Translations under genes and position numbers: made by a program | Notes under the pieces: generated by a model | Told to the model about the DNA's origin: nothing | The model's database searches: none | What the model saw: the letters and a program-made list of their open reading frames with translations, nothing else | Part shown: piece by piece, positions 42,214-51,733 of the stretch | Position numbering within the stretch: position 1 is the first letter of the stretch | Layout of the letters: each line of letters begins with the position of its first letter | Assembly: GCF_000174015.1 (NCBI RefSeq) | Contig: NZ_ACFE01000002.1 | Span: 186,001 to 250,000, forward strand | From: Lancefieldella rimae ATCC 49626 | GTDB taxonomy: Bacteria > Actinomycetota > Coriobacteriia > Coriobacteriales > Atopobiaceae | Direction: 5' to 3' | DNA length: 64,000 nt

Positions 42214-42474
42214 GATATAAAACGTTTTCCGTAAACGGCCAAAAAGATTCGTTCGCCGAAGAGTTAGCTGCTTTTTGCCTGCGAGACGTACAATATATGT
42301 TTGTGTTTGTAAGGCACAGTGTTTATGCATTATGTTGGATACGCCGAGAAAACGAGGATACGACTTCGTAATGTCACTGAGCGCGTTGAGGTGCAGCACG
42401 GCTAGACACAACGCAACGAGGCCAATCAAGATCTAGGTAAGGTGTACATCAAAGTCGTACGTACAGGAGGAAAC
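42214..42474. other. Upstream region of deoC
   Basis: No gene is seen. A -10-like TACAAT is present near 42288, and the end holds AGGAGG for deoC. No convincing operator palindrome was found. Confidence 0.4.
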
Positions 42475-43116
42475 ATGGAGCTCAATGGTCTTATCGATCA
42501 CACAAATCTCAAGCAAAATGCAACAGCTGAGGACATCAAGAAACTTTGCGCAGAGGCTCGCGAGTACCACTTTAAGACGGTGGCAATAAATAGCTGCTGG
42601 ACAACACTTGCCCACAAGGAGCTTGAAGGGTCCGGTGTTGGCATCACAACGTGTATCGGCTTTCCTTTGGGAGCCTGCTCAACAGCGGCAAAGGTAGCGG
42701 AAGCCAAGCAGGCCGTTGTGGACAAGACAACCGAGATTGACATGGTCATTAACGGCGGTCACCTCGTTGCCGGCGACGACGACTATGTTATCGCCGACAT
42801 AAAAGCCGTTGTTGAAGCTGCTGGTACCATTCCCGTTAAGGTCATTCTTGAGTGCTGCCTTTTGAATGACGAGCAGATCGTGCGTGCCTGTAAGGATTGT
42901 CTTGCAGCCGGCGCTGCATTCGTAAAGACAAGTACGGGATTTAGCACAGGCGGTGCAACCGTCCATGACGTTCAACTTATGCGCGAGACCGTAGGCAACG
43001 CGTGTCAGGTGAAGGCTGCCGGCGGTATTCATACCAAAGACGAGGCGCTTGCAATGGTTGAGGCCGGAGCCGATCGCCTTGGTGTTTCAAGTGGTATTGC
43101 AATCGTTTCTGAGTAG
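42475..43116 (+). CDS. deoC: Deoxyribose-phosphate aldolase
   Basis: This 213-residue class I aldolase cleaves 2-deoxyribose-5-phosphate to glyceraldehyde-3-phosphate and acetaldehyde. It shows LIDHTNLKQNATAEDI at the start, EIDMVING (catalytic Asp), VKVILECC (Lys) and the Schiff-base lysine in VKTSTGFSTGGAT, with KAAGGIHT near the end. AGGAGG precedes ATG 42475; the longer frame from 42442 lacks a site. It acts downstream of DeoB in the same region. A bidirectional terminator follows. Confidence 0.95.
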   Translation: MELNGLIDHTNLKQNATAEDIKKLCAEAREYHFKTVAINSCWTTLAHKELEGSGVGITTCIGFPLGACSTAAKVAEAKQAVVDKTTEIDMVINGGHLVAGDDDYVIADIKAVVEAAGTIPVKVILECCLLNDEQIVRACKDCLAAGAAFVKTSTGFSTGGATVHDVQLMRETVGNACQVKAAGGIHTKDEALAMVEAGADRLGVSSGIAIVSE

Positions 43117-43173
43117 CTTCTGAGTAAGGTTTCGCCAAAAACCACTGTTTCACCTTAGGTTTAAGACAAGATA

Positions 43174-43207
43174 AAAACACCGTCACCCACAAGGGTGACG
43201 GTGTTTT
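43174..43207. terminator. Bidirectional terminator between deoC and psuG
   Basis: Perfect arms AAAACACCGTCACCC/GGGTGACGGTGTTTT around a four-base loop. It serves both converging genes. Confidence 0.92.
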
Positions 43208-43325
43208 GTCCTATACGTGGATATTTTTCGGGACGCTATGCAGAACTTTGTACAGAACCATATCTCAGACCTTCTCGCTATGTAGATCTCCGTCTGCACA
43301 GATTTTGCATTGATCCCTGCCGTTA

Positions 43326-44276
43326 TTACGCCTGCTTAAGCTTGCAAAGCTCAGCTGCGGTCTTTGCACCAAGGGCAACATTGTTGAAGACGAGCTGGAT
43401 GTTTGCTTCAAGTGAATCGTTGCCGGTGATCTCGGCAACTTTTGCCAAGAGGAACGGGGTTGTTTCTTTGCCGTGGATGCCCTGTGCGGCTGCGTCCGTA
43501 AGTGCTTGCTCTATAGCGGCATCAATGACGGTCTTGTCCATCGAATATTCTTCGGGAATGGGATTTCCTACCAGCATTCCGCCGGTAAGCCCCAGCTCAC
43601 GCTTGACGTGGAAAATCTCAGCCAGCTCACGCGGCGAGTCAGCCCTGCGATCAACGCCAAAGCCACTCTTTCGCGTATAGAATGCAGGAAGTTCATTGGT
43701 CTGGTATCCAAGAACGGGGACGCCCTTGGTCTCAAGATATTCAAGCGTTAATCCAAGGTCAAGAATGGATTTCGCACCAGCGCAGATAACCATAACGGGA
43801 GTCTGTGCAAGCTCTTCCAGGTCTGCGGAGATGTCCATCGTTGTTTCCGCTCCACGATGAACGCCTCCGACGCCGCCGGTGGCAAAAACATCGATACCGG
43901 CCATATGGGCAATAATCATGGTAGTGGTAACGGTTGTTGCTCCGTCGCCCTTCTCGGCGACAATAACCGGTAAGTCACGACGGCTTACCTTGGCAACCTC
44001 GCGCCCCTTCTTGCCCAGATAGTCAATCTCATCCGCAGAAAGCCCGGCGCGCAGACGTCCATTGATGATTGCGATTGTTGCGGGCACGGCACCGTTGTCG
44101 CGAATGATCTGCTCAACCTTGAGCGCGGTTTCCACGTTTTGCGGGTATGGCATTCCGTGAGAAATAATGGTTGACTCAAGCGCAACGACCGGCTTATGAG
44201 CGGCAAGCGCCTCGGCTACTTCAGGAGAGATTTCGAGAAATTCATTTATGGTTTCATTCATTTTTGGTGTGTCCAT
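43326..44276 (-). CDS. psuG: Pseudouridine-5'-phosphate glycosidase
   Basis: This 316-residue enzyme splits pseudouridine 5'-phosphate into uracil and ribose-5-phosphate. Family motifs: PVVALESTIISHGMPYP, VFATGGVGGVHRGAE, VCAGAKSILDLGLTLEYLET and NPIPEEYSM. It starts ten bases after the psuK stop. An internal ATG at 44261 (MNETINEF) is also possible, as neither start has an ideal ribosome site. It forms an operon with the kinase, and its product feeds the pentose-phosphate/phosphoketolase route encoded nearby. Confidence 0.95.
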   Translation of the reverse strand: MDTPKMNETINEFLEISPEVAEALAAHKPVVALESTIISHGMPYPQNVETALKVEQIIRDNGAVPATIAIINGRLRAGLSADEIDYLGKKGREVAKVSRRDLPVIVAEKGDGATTVTTTMIIAHMAGIDVFATGGVGGVHRGAETTMDISADLEELAQTPVMVICAGAKSILDLGLTLEYLETKGVPVLGYQTNELPAFYTRKSGFGVDRRADSPRELAEIFHVKRELGLTGGMLVGNPIPEEYSMDKTVIDAAIEQALTDAAAQGIHGKETTPFLLAKVAEITGNDSLEANIQLVFNNVALGAKTAAELCKLKQA

Positions 44277-44285
44277 CCTATCGTC

Positions 44286-45368
44286 TTAATTTTTAATGCG
44301 GTGCAGTACGGCAGAACTGGTGAGTGCCGAATTGATAGTAGAAGTGCTTTCCGTTGCAATTTCAGCTGCAGCCAGGCCAATGCAACCCGTGCGCTTAAGT
44401 GAAGCTTTTTTGGTAAATGCCCATGCAATTCCGGCAACCATGGCATCTCCGGCTCCGGTCATGTTAACGACCTTCGTCTCATGAAGCGGAAGCTTGAAGG
44501 CTTCGTTTGCGTCGGCGCAATAAAGTCCCTCGGAGCCGAGAGAAATAAAGACGCGCTTAAGGCCTGTATCAAGGAGTTCCTTGGCTGCGCGCTCAAGAGA
44601 TGCGTCATCGTGAATGGTAACTCCAGAAAGCAATTCAGCCTCAAGACGGTTGGGCTTCAGCGTATGGAAACGACCAATAAGGTGGCGGATTTTCTTGGCT
44701 TTTGTGGTGGAGACAGGATCGCAAATGATGGGAGCACTGACGTGATCAGCGAGATAGCGGAGCGTTTCCTGGGGCAGGTTTGTATCGATTACAACTGCGG
44801 CGGCATGGTCGATAAGATCCATGCGCTCCTCCATGCGCTCAGGTGTGAGGTACCTATAGATGTCCATATCTGCGATGGCAAGCTGCATCTCACCATGCTC
44901 ATTCATGATAAAGAGGTACGTAGACGTGGGCTCGCCGGGAATGGTCATCGAAGGATCAATGTCGACATGAACAGCGCAGCAGCCGTCTTTGAGTTCCTGA
45001 GCGTTTGCGTCTTGTCCGAATGCGGTAAGAAGACGGACCTTACTGCCGAGAAGGGCAAGGTTATGGGCAATGTTTCTACCAACGCCACCGGCGGACATTC
45101 GTACCGTGCCGGGGTTTGAGTCAGAAGCGATGAGCTTTCCATCAGGACTTCCGGCAATATCCATATTGGCAGCACCGATTACCATGACATAAGGGCTATC
45201 ACACAAGATATAACGACGTCCGAGGACGGCTCCCTTACTGGTGAGATTGCTGATGTGCACGGATACCGATGAGCGAGAAATGCCTGCTCGTTCGGCAATT
45301 TCTTTCTGGGTAATGGAAGGCTGCTCTTTAATCCAGTTGAAGATCTGCTGTTCTCTTTCTGTAAGCAT
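44286..45368 (-). CDS. psuK: Pseudouridine kinase with N-terminal helix-turn-helix
   Basis: The protein is 360 residues. Residues 1-55 are a winged-helix domain (EREQQIFNWIKEQPSITQKE, ERAGISRSSVSVHISNL), and residues 60-360 are a PfkB-family kinase with MVIGAANMDIAG, SAGGVGRNIAHNLALLG and the ATP/anion-hole motif NMTGAGDAMVAG. It phosphorylates pseudouridine to supply PsuG. The fused DNA-binding domain suggests that it also regulates its own operon, possibly through the palindrome at 45524. The HTH-kinase fusion is known in this family. Confidence 0.9.
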   Translation of the reverse strand: MLTEREQQIFNWIKEQPSITQKEIAERAGISRSSVSVHISNLTSKGAVLGRRYILCDSPYVMVIGAANMDIAGSPDGKLIASDSNPGTVRMSAGGVGRNIAHNLALLGSKVRLLTAFGQDANAQELKDGCCAVHVDIDPSMTIPGEPTSTYLFIMNEHGEMQLAIADMDIYRYLTPERMEERMDLIDHAAAVVIDTNLPQETLRYLADHVSAPIICDPVSTTKAKKIRHLIGRFHTLKPNRLEAELLSGVTIHDDASLERAAKELLDTGLKRVFISLGSEGLYCADANEAFKLPLHETKVVNMTGAGDAMVAGIAWAFTKKASLKRTGCIGLAAAEIATESTSTINSALTSSAVLHRIKN

Positions 45369-45523
45369 ACTATGATATCGCTTTCTTCTAGTCTGAACAA
45401 AATCTACATGATTTAGTGTACTGCAAGAATGCCGGTTTTATATAGAAAAATTAAGACAAATAGCGATTTCTTCTTCTCTCATCTTGAAAATCTTCGATGC
45501 GTGCGTGTTGTTGATTTCTATTT

Positions 45524-45549
45524 CGGTAGTAAGCAATTGCTTACTACCG
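45524..45549. promoter_or_regulatory. Perfect 26-bp palindrome between psuK and deoB
   Basis: Each arm is CGGTAGTAAGCAA and its exact complement. It lies about 155 bases from psuK and 145 from deoB in a 326-base gap between divergent operons that holds no other gene. It is probably an operator, perhaps for the HTH domain of PsuK. It could also fold as a hairpin with a short T tail. Confidence 0.6.
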
Positions 45550-45694
45550 TTTGCAGAATTAATTAAACGGTGACCGGTAAACCAAGCATGTCTGAGCCCA
45601 AGAGAAAAAAGAGTGTAATAAAATATAGTCTTGTACATTTGTGTGGTTGCTTTTGGATTTGTCCAAGGAAGCATCTGCAGAACAGGAGGTATCT

Positions 45695-46885
45695 ATGGCA
45701 AAACGTGTGTTTGTCGTTGTACTTGATAGTTTTGGTATTGGAGAAGAGCCTGACGCTCCCGCATATGGAGATGAAGGCAGCAATACGCTGTGCGCCTGTG
45801 GCACAAGTCCTTGCTTGCATATTCCTCATATGACAGAGCTTGGTCTTCTGAATATTGATGGCGCGCTTGACTCGGTGTATAAAACAAATTTGACCCCTAT
45901 CGAGCACCCCACCGGTGCGTTTGCGCGTATGCAAGAGCGCTCGGCAGGCAAAGACACAACGGTAGGACATTGGGAGATGGCAGGTGTTATATCACCCGAG
46001 CGTTTTCCAACGTACCCCGAGGGCTTTCCAAAAGAAATCATCGAGGAGTTTGAGCGGCAGACCGGACGCAAGGTTCTTTGCAATAAGCCCTATTCGGGAA
46101 CTGAAGTCATAAAAGACTTCGGTAAAGAGATGGTCGATACCGGAGCTCTTATCGTCTATACCTCGGCCGATTCTGTGTTCCAAATTGCCGCTCACGAGGA
46201 CGTTGTCCCCGTTGAGACGCTCTATGAGTATTGTCGCATTGCACGCAAGATTCTTCAGGGTAAGCATGGCGTTGCTCGCGTGATTGCTCGTCCGTTTGAG
46301 GGTGAGTGGCCATATGCACGCACGTCTCGCCGCCATGATTTCTCACTTGAACCAACAGGCACCACCATGTTGGATCAGCTGAAGGACCACGGTTTTGACG
46401 TGCTTTCCATCGGTAAGATTTACGACATCTTTGCGCATCGCGGAACCACCGATCACGTATTTACCTCAGGTAACCCTGAGGGTATTGAAAAAACCATTGA
46501 GGCAACGCATAAAGATTTCCACGGTCTGTGTTTCACCAATCTGGTGGATACGGACATGATTTATGGTCACCGCAATGATGTGGACGGATACGCAAAGGCG
46601 CTTTCGTATTTTGACGAGAAGCTCCCTGAGATTATGGCAGGTCTTGGCGAGGATGATTTGCTTATGATTACCGCCGACCACGGCTGTGATCCCGTAACGC
46701 CTTCGACCGATCATTCGCGTGAGTATGTGCCATGGCTGATATGTGGTCCACGGGTGAAGGCTGGTGCAAACCTGCACACGCTCCCCACATTTGCCGATCT
46801 TGCGGAGACGGTCCTCGCGTATCTTGGCGCTCCTCAGCTGGGCGTGGGCACGTCTCATGTTTCTGAAATCTTGAAGGAGGATTAA
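45695..46885 (+). CDS. deoB: Phosphopentomutase
   Basis: This 396-residue alkaline-phosphatase-superfamily enzyme interconverts (deoxy)ribose-1-phosphate and -5-phosphate. Metal-site motifs: VVLDSFGIGEEPDA at the start, SAGKDTTVGHWEM (phosphorylated Thr), FTNLVDTDMIYGHRND and ITADHGCDP with HSREYVP. AGGAGG precedes ATG 45695. Its stop is adjacent to the deoD start, so the two are coupled. It links the phosphorylases (DeoD, Pdp) to DeoC and the pentose-phosphate pool. Confidence 0.95.
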   Translation: MAKRVFVVVLDSFGIGEEPDAPAYGDEGSNTLCACGTSPCLHIPHMTELGLLNIDGALDSVYKTNLTPIEHPTGAFARMQERSAGKDTTVGHWEMAGVISPERFPTYPEGFPKEIIEEFERQTGRKVLCNKPYSGTEVIKDFGKEMVDTGALIVYTSADSVFQIAAHEDVVPVETLYEYCRIARKILQGKHGVARVIARPFEGEWPYARTSRRHDFSLEPTGTTMLDQLKDHGFDVLSIGKIYDIFAHRGTTDHVFTSGNPEGIEKTIEATHKDFHGLCFTNLVDTDMIYGHRNDVDGYAKALSYFDEKLPEIMAGLGEDDLLMITADHGCDPVTPSTDHSREYVPWLICGPRVKAGANLHTLPTFADLAETVLAYLGAPQLGVGTSHVSEILKED

Positions 46886-47611
46886 ATGTCTGCAACTCCC
46901 ACCCCGCATAACGCGGCCGTTGAAGGCCAGATTGCAAAGACCGTGCTTATGCCGGGAGACCCACTTCGCGCAAAGCTGCTTGCCGAGAAGTATCTCGAGA
47001 ATGTTGAGCAGTTCAATATCGTGCGCAATATGTTTGGATATACCGGTACGTATCAGGGTCATCCTATTTCCGTTATGGGCTCGGGTATGGGCATGCCTTC
47101 CATCGGTATCTACTCATACGAGCTCTTCAATTTCTATGATGTTGACAACATCATTCGCATTGGTTCTGCCGGCGGCTTAGCCGATGGCGTTAAGCTGCGC
47201 GACATCGTGGTAGGCATGGGCGCCTGCACCGATTCAAACTACGCGGCTCAGTTCAACCTGCCGGGAACGTATGCGCCAATCGCTGATTACGATTTGCTTC
47301 GCCGGGCGGTGAGCGGTGCAGAGAAACTCGGATATCCGGTGCGCGTGGGCAATGTTCTTTCCAGTGATACGTTCTACGGTGCGGATGAAACGGCTCTTTC
47401 CCGCTGGGCATCCATGGGTGTACTTGCGGTTGAGATGGAATCCGCAGCACTCTATCTCAATGCTGTGCATGCAAAGAAGCATGCGCTGTGCCTTTTGACC
47501 ATATCAGACCTTCCGCTGGCAGGAGAGTCCCTTTCGGCTGAAGAACGTCAGACAAGCTTTACACAGATGATGGAAGTGGCGCTTTCACTTGCCCTTCCCG
47601 AATCGCAGTAA
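46886..47611 (+). CDS. deoD: Purine-nucleoside phosphorylase, DeoD type
   Basis: This 241-residue hexameric-type PNP has [20 protein letters not shown] near the start, [23 protein letters not shown], the specificity loop [11 protein letters not shown] and [11 protein letters not shown]. It releases purine bases and makes (deoxy)ribose-1-phosphate. It begins directly after deoB with AAGGAGG in the end of that gene. The residues fit the bacterial DeoD rather than the trimeric class. Confidence 0.93.
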   Translation: MSATPTPHNAAVEGQIAKTVLMPGDPLRAKLLAEKYLENVEQFNIVRNMFGYTGTYQGHPISVMGSGMGMPSIGIYSYELFNFYDVDNIIRIGSAGGLADGVKLRDIVVGMGACTDSNYAAQFNLPGTYAPIADYDLLRRAVSGAEKLGYPVRVGNVLSSDTFYGADETALSRWASMGVLAVEMESAALYLNAVHAKKHALCLLTISDLPLAGESLSAEERQTSFTQMMEVALSLALPESQ

Positions 47612-47721
47612 GTTTTCAACGAGAATCACCGTATGCCCCAAGGTATTTGGAAAAAAGTGCTTCTCGCCGTGTAGTTTAAACCATGTGAAGGATGCTTTTA
47701 AGGCAACTTCTCAGGTGATAG

Positions 47722-47744
47722 TAAAGGGGAAATGGTCCCCTTTA
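47722..47744. promoter_or_regulatory. Perfect inverted repeat upstream of the nucleoside-binding lipoprotein gene
   Basis: Arms TAAAGGGGA/TCCCCTTTA with a five-base spacer, about 47 bases before ATG 47791. It could be an operator or part of the 5' leader. It has no T run of terminator length. Confidence 0.5.
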
Positions 47745-47790
47745 AGAGATCCCGGCACATGCGGGGATGGACAAAGGTAAGGAGAGTCCG

Positions 47791-48882
47791 ATGAGCAATT
47801 CTGTTTCACGTCGTGGCTTTGTCGCTGGTGCTGCCGGTGCCGGTGCAATGGCTGTTCTTGCAGGTCTTACGGCTTGCGGCGGCTCAAAGAAAGACGACAC
47901 CAAGAAGGATGCAGGCGACGACAGCAAGGCTACGACCAAGGCAAAGCTTGAGATGGTTACCGATACCGGCGGTGTCAATGACCAGTCATTCAACCAGCTT
48001 GCATGGGAAGGTATGCAGCAGCTTCAGAAAGAAGAGGGTTGGGACGTCAGCTATCTTGAGTCAAAGCAGGAGTCTGACTACGCTACCAACCTTGACAAGG
48101 CTGTTGACGATAAGTCCCAGCTTGTTTGGGGTGTAGGCTTTGCCATGGCAGACGCTATTGTCGAGGCTGCAAAGAAGAACTCCGACGTTCAGTTTGCCAT
48201 TATCGACTACGGCAACAACGACGGCTCAATTTCCAACCTTACGGGTGTTACCTTCCGCGCTCAGGAGCCTTCATTCCTCGTTGGTTACATTGCAGCTCGC
48301 ACCACTAAGACGGGTAAGGTCGGCTTTGTTGGCGGCCAGACATCTGACATCATCGATCAGTTTGAGTATGGCTACAGGGCCGGTGTTCTCTTTGCAAACA
48401 AAGAGCAGAGCCTGAACGTTGAGATTCAGTCCCAGTATGCCGAATCCTTCACCGATGCAGCAAAGGGCAAGTCCATCGCCGCAAAGATGTTCTCCGACGG
48501 CTGCGACGTTGTCTTCCACGCTGCCGGCGGTGTTGGTACCGGTGTTATCGAAGCCGCTAAGGATGCAGGTAAGTTTGCCATTGGCGTTGACAAGGATCAG
48601 GCGTATCTGGCACCCGAGAACGTCCTTACCTCTGCACTTAAGAAGGTTAACGTGGCCGTTGTTGACGTCTCCAAGAAGATTCTGAAAGACGGAGACAAGG
48701 GCGGCAAGACCGTTGAGCTGGGCTTTACTGATGACGCTGTCGGTATTCCTGAGGATCACAAGCTCATGGGCGATGAGGTCTACAAGGGTGCCATGGAAGC
48801 AGCCGACAAGATTAAGGCCGGCTCAATTGTGCCTCCTGCCAATAAGGACGATCTTGCAAAATACGAGAAGAGCCTCGCATAA
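47791..48882 (+). CDS. BMP-family nucleoside-binding lipoprotein
   Basis: This 363-residue substrate-binding protein has a twin-arginine signal (VSRRGFVAG) and lipobox LTAC (Cys about 31). An acidic Lys/Asp linker precedes the BMP/PnrA-like domain: EMVTDTGGVNDQSFNQLAW, GVGFAMADA, FLVGYIAA, GKVGFVGG and VFHAAGGVGTG. Family members bind purine or pyrimidine nucleosides for ABC import. ATG 47791 has AAGGAGAG. It is followed by a stable intercistronic hairpin and the ATPase and permease genes, as in BmpA-NupABC systems. Export by Tat is inferred. Confidence 0.92.
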   Translation: MSNSVSRRGFVAGAAGAGAMAVLAGLTACGGSKKDDTKKDAGDDSKATTKAKLEMVTDTGGVNDQSFNQLAWEGMQQLQKEEGWDVSYLESKQESDYATNLDKAVDDKSQLVWGVGFAMADAIVEAAKKNSDVQFAIIDYGNNDGSISNLTGVTFRAQEPSFLVGYIAARTTKTGKVGFVGGQTSDIIDQFEYGYRAGVLFANKEQSLNVEIQSQYAESFTDAAKGKSIAAKMFSDGCDVVFHAAGGVGTGVIEAAKDAGKFAIGVDKDQAYLAPENVLTSALKKVNVAVVDVSKKILKDGDKGGKTVELGFTDDAVGIPEDHKLMGDEVYKGAMEAADKIKAGSIVPPANKDDLAKYEKSLA

Positions 48883-48954
48883 GGCGAGTAAGTATGTGGT
48901 GAGAGGCACCTAAGGCTTACGGCTTCTCACTTCGTGTAGTGAATGGTTTTACAG

Positions 48955-48980
48955 CCAAGGGGCCCTTTTGGGTCCCTTGG
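48955..48980 (+). promoter_or_regulatory. Intercistronic stem-loop after the binding-protein gene
   Basis: Arms CCAAGGG-CCC/GGG-CCCTTGG close a TTTT loop and no T run follows. Such hairpins often stabilise the binding-protein message relative to the downstream transporter genes. Confidence 0.65.
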
Positions 48981-49011
48981 TGGTAAAGCGTGAGGGAAAA
49001 GGAGGTGGCTC

Positions 49012-50541
49012 GTGGAAGCTAACTCGGAATATGCCGTCCAAATGCATGGCATTACGAAAGTGTTTGGCACGTTCAAGGCGCTTGATGGCGTTGACTTGGA
49101 TGTACGTAAACAATCCGTCCATGCCATCCTGGGTGAAAACGGCGCAGGTAAGAGTACCTTGATGAACGTGCTCTACGGCCTCTATTCTGCGGACGAGGGA
49201 GAAGTCTTCCTCAATGGCAAGCATGTAGACATCTCAAATCCAAATGATGCCATTGCACAGGGTATTGGCATGGTTCATCAGCACTTTATGCTGGTTGATA
49301 ACTTTACGGTAACCGAGAATATCGTACTCGGCGATGAGGTCACGTCATTTGCGGGAGTTCTCGATCCAAAGAAGGCACGTGAGAAGGTTCTTGAGATCGT
49401 TAACGAGTACGGTTTTGACGTTGATCCGGATGCAAAGATTGAAGACATCACGGTTGGTATGCAGCAGCGTGTTGAGATTCTAAAAGCGCTCTACCGTGGT
49501 GCCGATACGCTGATTCTTGATGAGCCAACTGCGGTGCTGACTCCGCAAGAGATTGAGAAGCTCATTCAGATCATGCGAGATTTGGTGAGCAAAGGCAAAA
49601 CCATCATTATTATTACGCACAAGCTGAAAGAGATTATGTCTTCGGCGGACGAGTGCACCATTATTCGTCGCGGTAAATACATGGGCACCGTTGACGTTTC
49701 AAAGACCAATGAAACGGAACTGGCGAATAAGATGGTCGGCCGCAATGTTAATTTGCACGTTGACAAGAAGCCCGCAAAGCCGGGGGAGGTACTGCTTTCC
49801 ATCCGTGATCTTCACGTAAAGGATGAGCGTGGTATCGAGCAGGTCAACGGCCTTAATTTGGAAGTTCGCGCCGGTGAGATTGTAGGTCTTGCTGGTATTG
49901 ACGGCAACGGTCAGCGTGAGCTTGCCGATGCCATAAACGCTCTAGTAAAACCCGAGTCGGGCACCATTGCCATCCGCGGTGAAGAAATACAGGCTACAAC
50001 GCCGCGCAATGTTATCAACCATTCGGTAGCAACAATCCCTTCGGATCGTCAGCGCTGGGGCTTGGTGCTGCCCTTCTCGGTAGCTGAAAATATGGTGCTT
50101 GAACGTCATGGCGAAGAGCGGTTTGGCAAAGGAATTTCTTTGGATTACGCCAAGGTGAATGAGTTTGCCAAAGAGCTTGTTGAAGAGTTTGACATTAGGC
50201 CGGCAGGTTGTTTTGATCACGCTGCAGGAGGTCTTTCCGGAGGCAATCAGCAGAAGGTTATTATTGCGCGTGAGGTGTCCGGTGAACCTGATGTACTCAT
50301 TGCCATTCAGCCAACACGAGGCCTTGACGTGGGCGCCATCGAGTTTGTTCACAAGGCGCTTATTCGCGAGCGTGACCGCGGTGCAGCCATTTTGCTCATC
50401 TCGCTTGAACTTGATGAGGTTATGGACGTGTCGGATCGCATCGCCGTTATTTATGCGGGTCAGATTGTCGGAGAGTTTGAACAAGGTGCTATCACTGAGG
50501 AGCAGGCAGGCCTCCTCATGGCGGGAGGTGGTGCAGAGTGA
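49012..50541 (+). CDS. Nucleoside ABC transporter, tandem ATPase
   Basis: This 509-residue protein has two fused nucleotide-binding domains. The first (about 8-240) has Walker A GENGAGKST and Walker B ILDEPT. The second (about 260-500) has a degenerate Walker A GIDGNGQRE, a signature LSGGNQQK and IQPTRGLD. This is the RbsA/NupA layout of nucleoside and sugar importers. GTG 49012 is the start, with AAAGGAGG upstream. Its end overlaps the first permease gene by four bases (GTGA). Confidence 0.92.
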   Translation: MEANSEYAVQMHGITKVFGTFKALDGVDLDVRKQSVHAILGENGAGKSTLMNVLYGLYSADEGEVFLNGKHVDISNPNDAIAQGIGMVHQHFMLVDNFTVTENIVLGDEVTSFAGVLDPKKAREKVLEIVNEYGFDVDPDAKIEDITVGMQQRVEILKALYRGADTLILDEPTAVLTPQEIEKLIQIMRDLVSKGKTIIIITHKLKEIMSSADECTIIRRGKYMGTVDVSKTNETELANKMVGRNVNLHVDKKPAKPGEVLLSIRDLHVKDERGIEQVNGLNLEVRAGEIVGLAGIDGNGQRELADAINALVKPESGTIAIRGEEIQATTPRNVINHSVATIPSDRQRWGLVLPFSVAENMVLERHGEERFGKGISLDYAKVNEFAKELVEEFDIRPAGCFDHAAGGLSGGNQQKVIIAREVSGEPDVLIAIQPTRGLDVGAIEFVHKALIRERDRGAAILLISLELDEVMDVSDRIAVIYAGQIVGEFEQGAITEEQAGLLMAGGGAE

Positions 50542-51731
50542 CTACTCTCACCAAAATAATGAGGAAGCCTATTACCTCAGCAATTGTGGCCATTTTATTT
50601 GGCTTCTTTGTGGCGACCATTGTTCTTGCGTCTGCAGGCTATGATCCGATTGAAGCTTTTGGTGCGCTTATCGACGGAATGATCGGTAAGCCAAAGTACA
50701 TCGCAAACGTTATCATCAAGGCAACTCCGCTGCTCTTTACCGGTGTGGCTGTCGCCTTTGCATTTCGCGTGGGTCTGTTTAACATCGGTGCCGAGGGTCA
50801 ATATGTTTTTGGTACCGTTTTTGCCACAATCGTAGGCGTTCTTCTCGACCTTCCGCCGGTATTACAGATTCCCGTAGTACTTTTGGTTGGTATGCTTGCA
50901 GGAGCTGCTGCAGGTGCACTTGTGGGCTGGTTGAAAGCCAAATTTGGTATTCATGAGGTTATTACCAGCATCATGCTTAACTGGATCAGCCTTTACTTCA
51001 ACAACTTTGTGGTGAACTCAGAGGCATTCCATAAGGCCAATTCCACCAAATCGCTTCCCATTAACCCATCCGGCTACACGATGCTCTTTACGGACATGAA
51101 ATCAAGCTCGGATGGTCTTGCGGCGCTCAAAGACATTCCGGTAGTGGGAGATGCCATAGCGCGAACCGATGCCAACGTTGGTATTATCGTCGCCATAATC
51201 GCAGCTATTTTTATCGGATGGCTGCTCATGCGCACAAAAGTTGGCTATGAGATGCGCGCCGTTGGCTTTAACCGCGATGCCGCTCAGTTTACCGGTATCA
51301 ACGTTAAGCGCAATTTGGTGCTTTGTATGGCCATCTCCGGAGCGCTGTGCGGTGTTGCGGGCGCTCTGAATATCACAGGCCTGAACCCGCATAGCATTTC
51401 AGTGCTTGCGGCATTTGAAAATTACGGCTTTAACGGTCTGTCCGTTGCGTTTATTGCAGGTTGTTCGCCGGTTGGCTGCATCCCGGCATCTCTGCTCTTT
51501 GCAGGTCTTTTGTACGGAGGACAGTCGGTACAGCAGGTTGTGGGTGCTCCGTCCGAAATCATCAGTATTATCATCGGCACCATCGTCTTCTTTATGGCAC
51601 TTGGCGGCGTCATTCCGATGCTTGCCGAGTATCTTGACCGTCGCCGTGCTAAACAGGCAAAGCTTGCCGAAGGAACCGTTGGGGTCAATGCGGCAACCAA
51701 TGATTCGGCTCAGGGGAAGGAGGCGAAGTAG
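50538..51731 (+). CDS. Nucleoside ABC transporter permease 1
   Basis: This 397-residue BPD_transp_2 permease has about ten membrane helices, including the conserved FNIGAEGQYVFG and FGIHEVITSIMLNWI near the coupling region. It corresponds to NupB/YufP-type permeases. The start GTG overlaps the ATPase stop (GTGA). A charged Lys/Glu tail ends the protein. It pairs with the following permease to form the membrane channel. Confidence 0.92.
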   Translation: MTTLTKIMRKPITSAIVAILFGFFVATIVLASAGYDPIEAFGALIDGMIGKPKYIANVIIKATPLLFTGVAVAFAFRVGLFNIGAEGQYVFGTVFATIVGVLLDLPPVLQIPVVLLVGMLAGAAAGALVGWLKAKFGIHEVITSIMLNWISLYFNNFVVNSEAFHKANSTKSLPINPSGYTMLFTDMKSSSDGLAALKDIPVVGDAIARTDANVGIIVAIIAAIFIGWLLMRTKVGYEMRAVGFNRDAAQFTGINVKRNLVLCMAISGALCGVAGALNITGLNPHSISVLAAFENYGFNGLSVAFIAGCSPVGCIPASLLFAGLLYGGQSVQQVVGAPSEIISIIIGTIVFFMALGGVIPMLAEYLDRRRAKQAKLAEGTVGVNAATNDSAQGKEAK

Positions 51732-51733
51732 AG

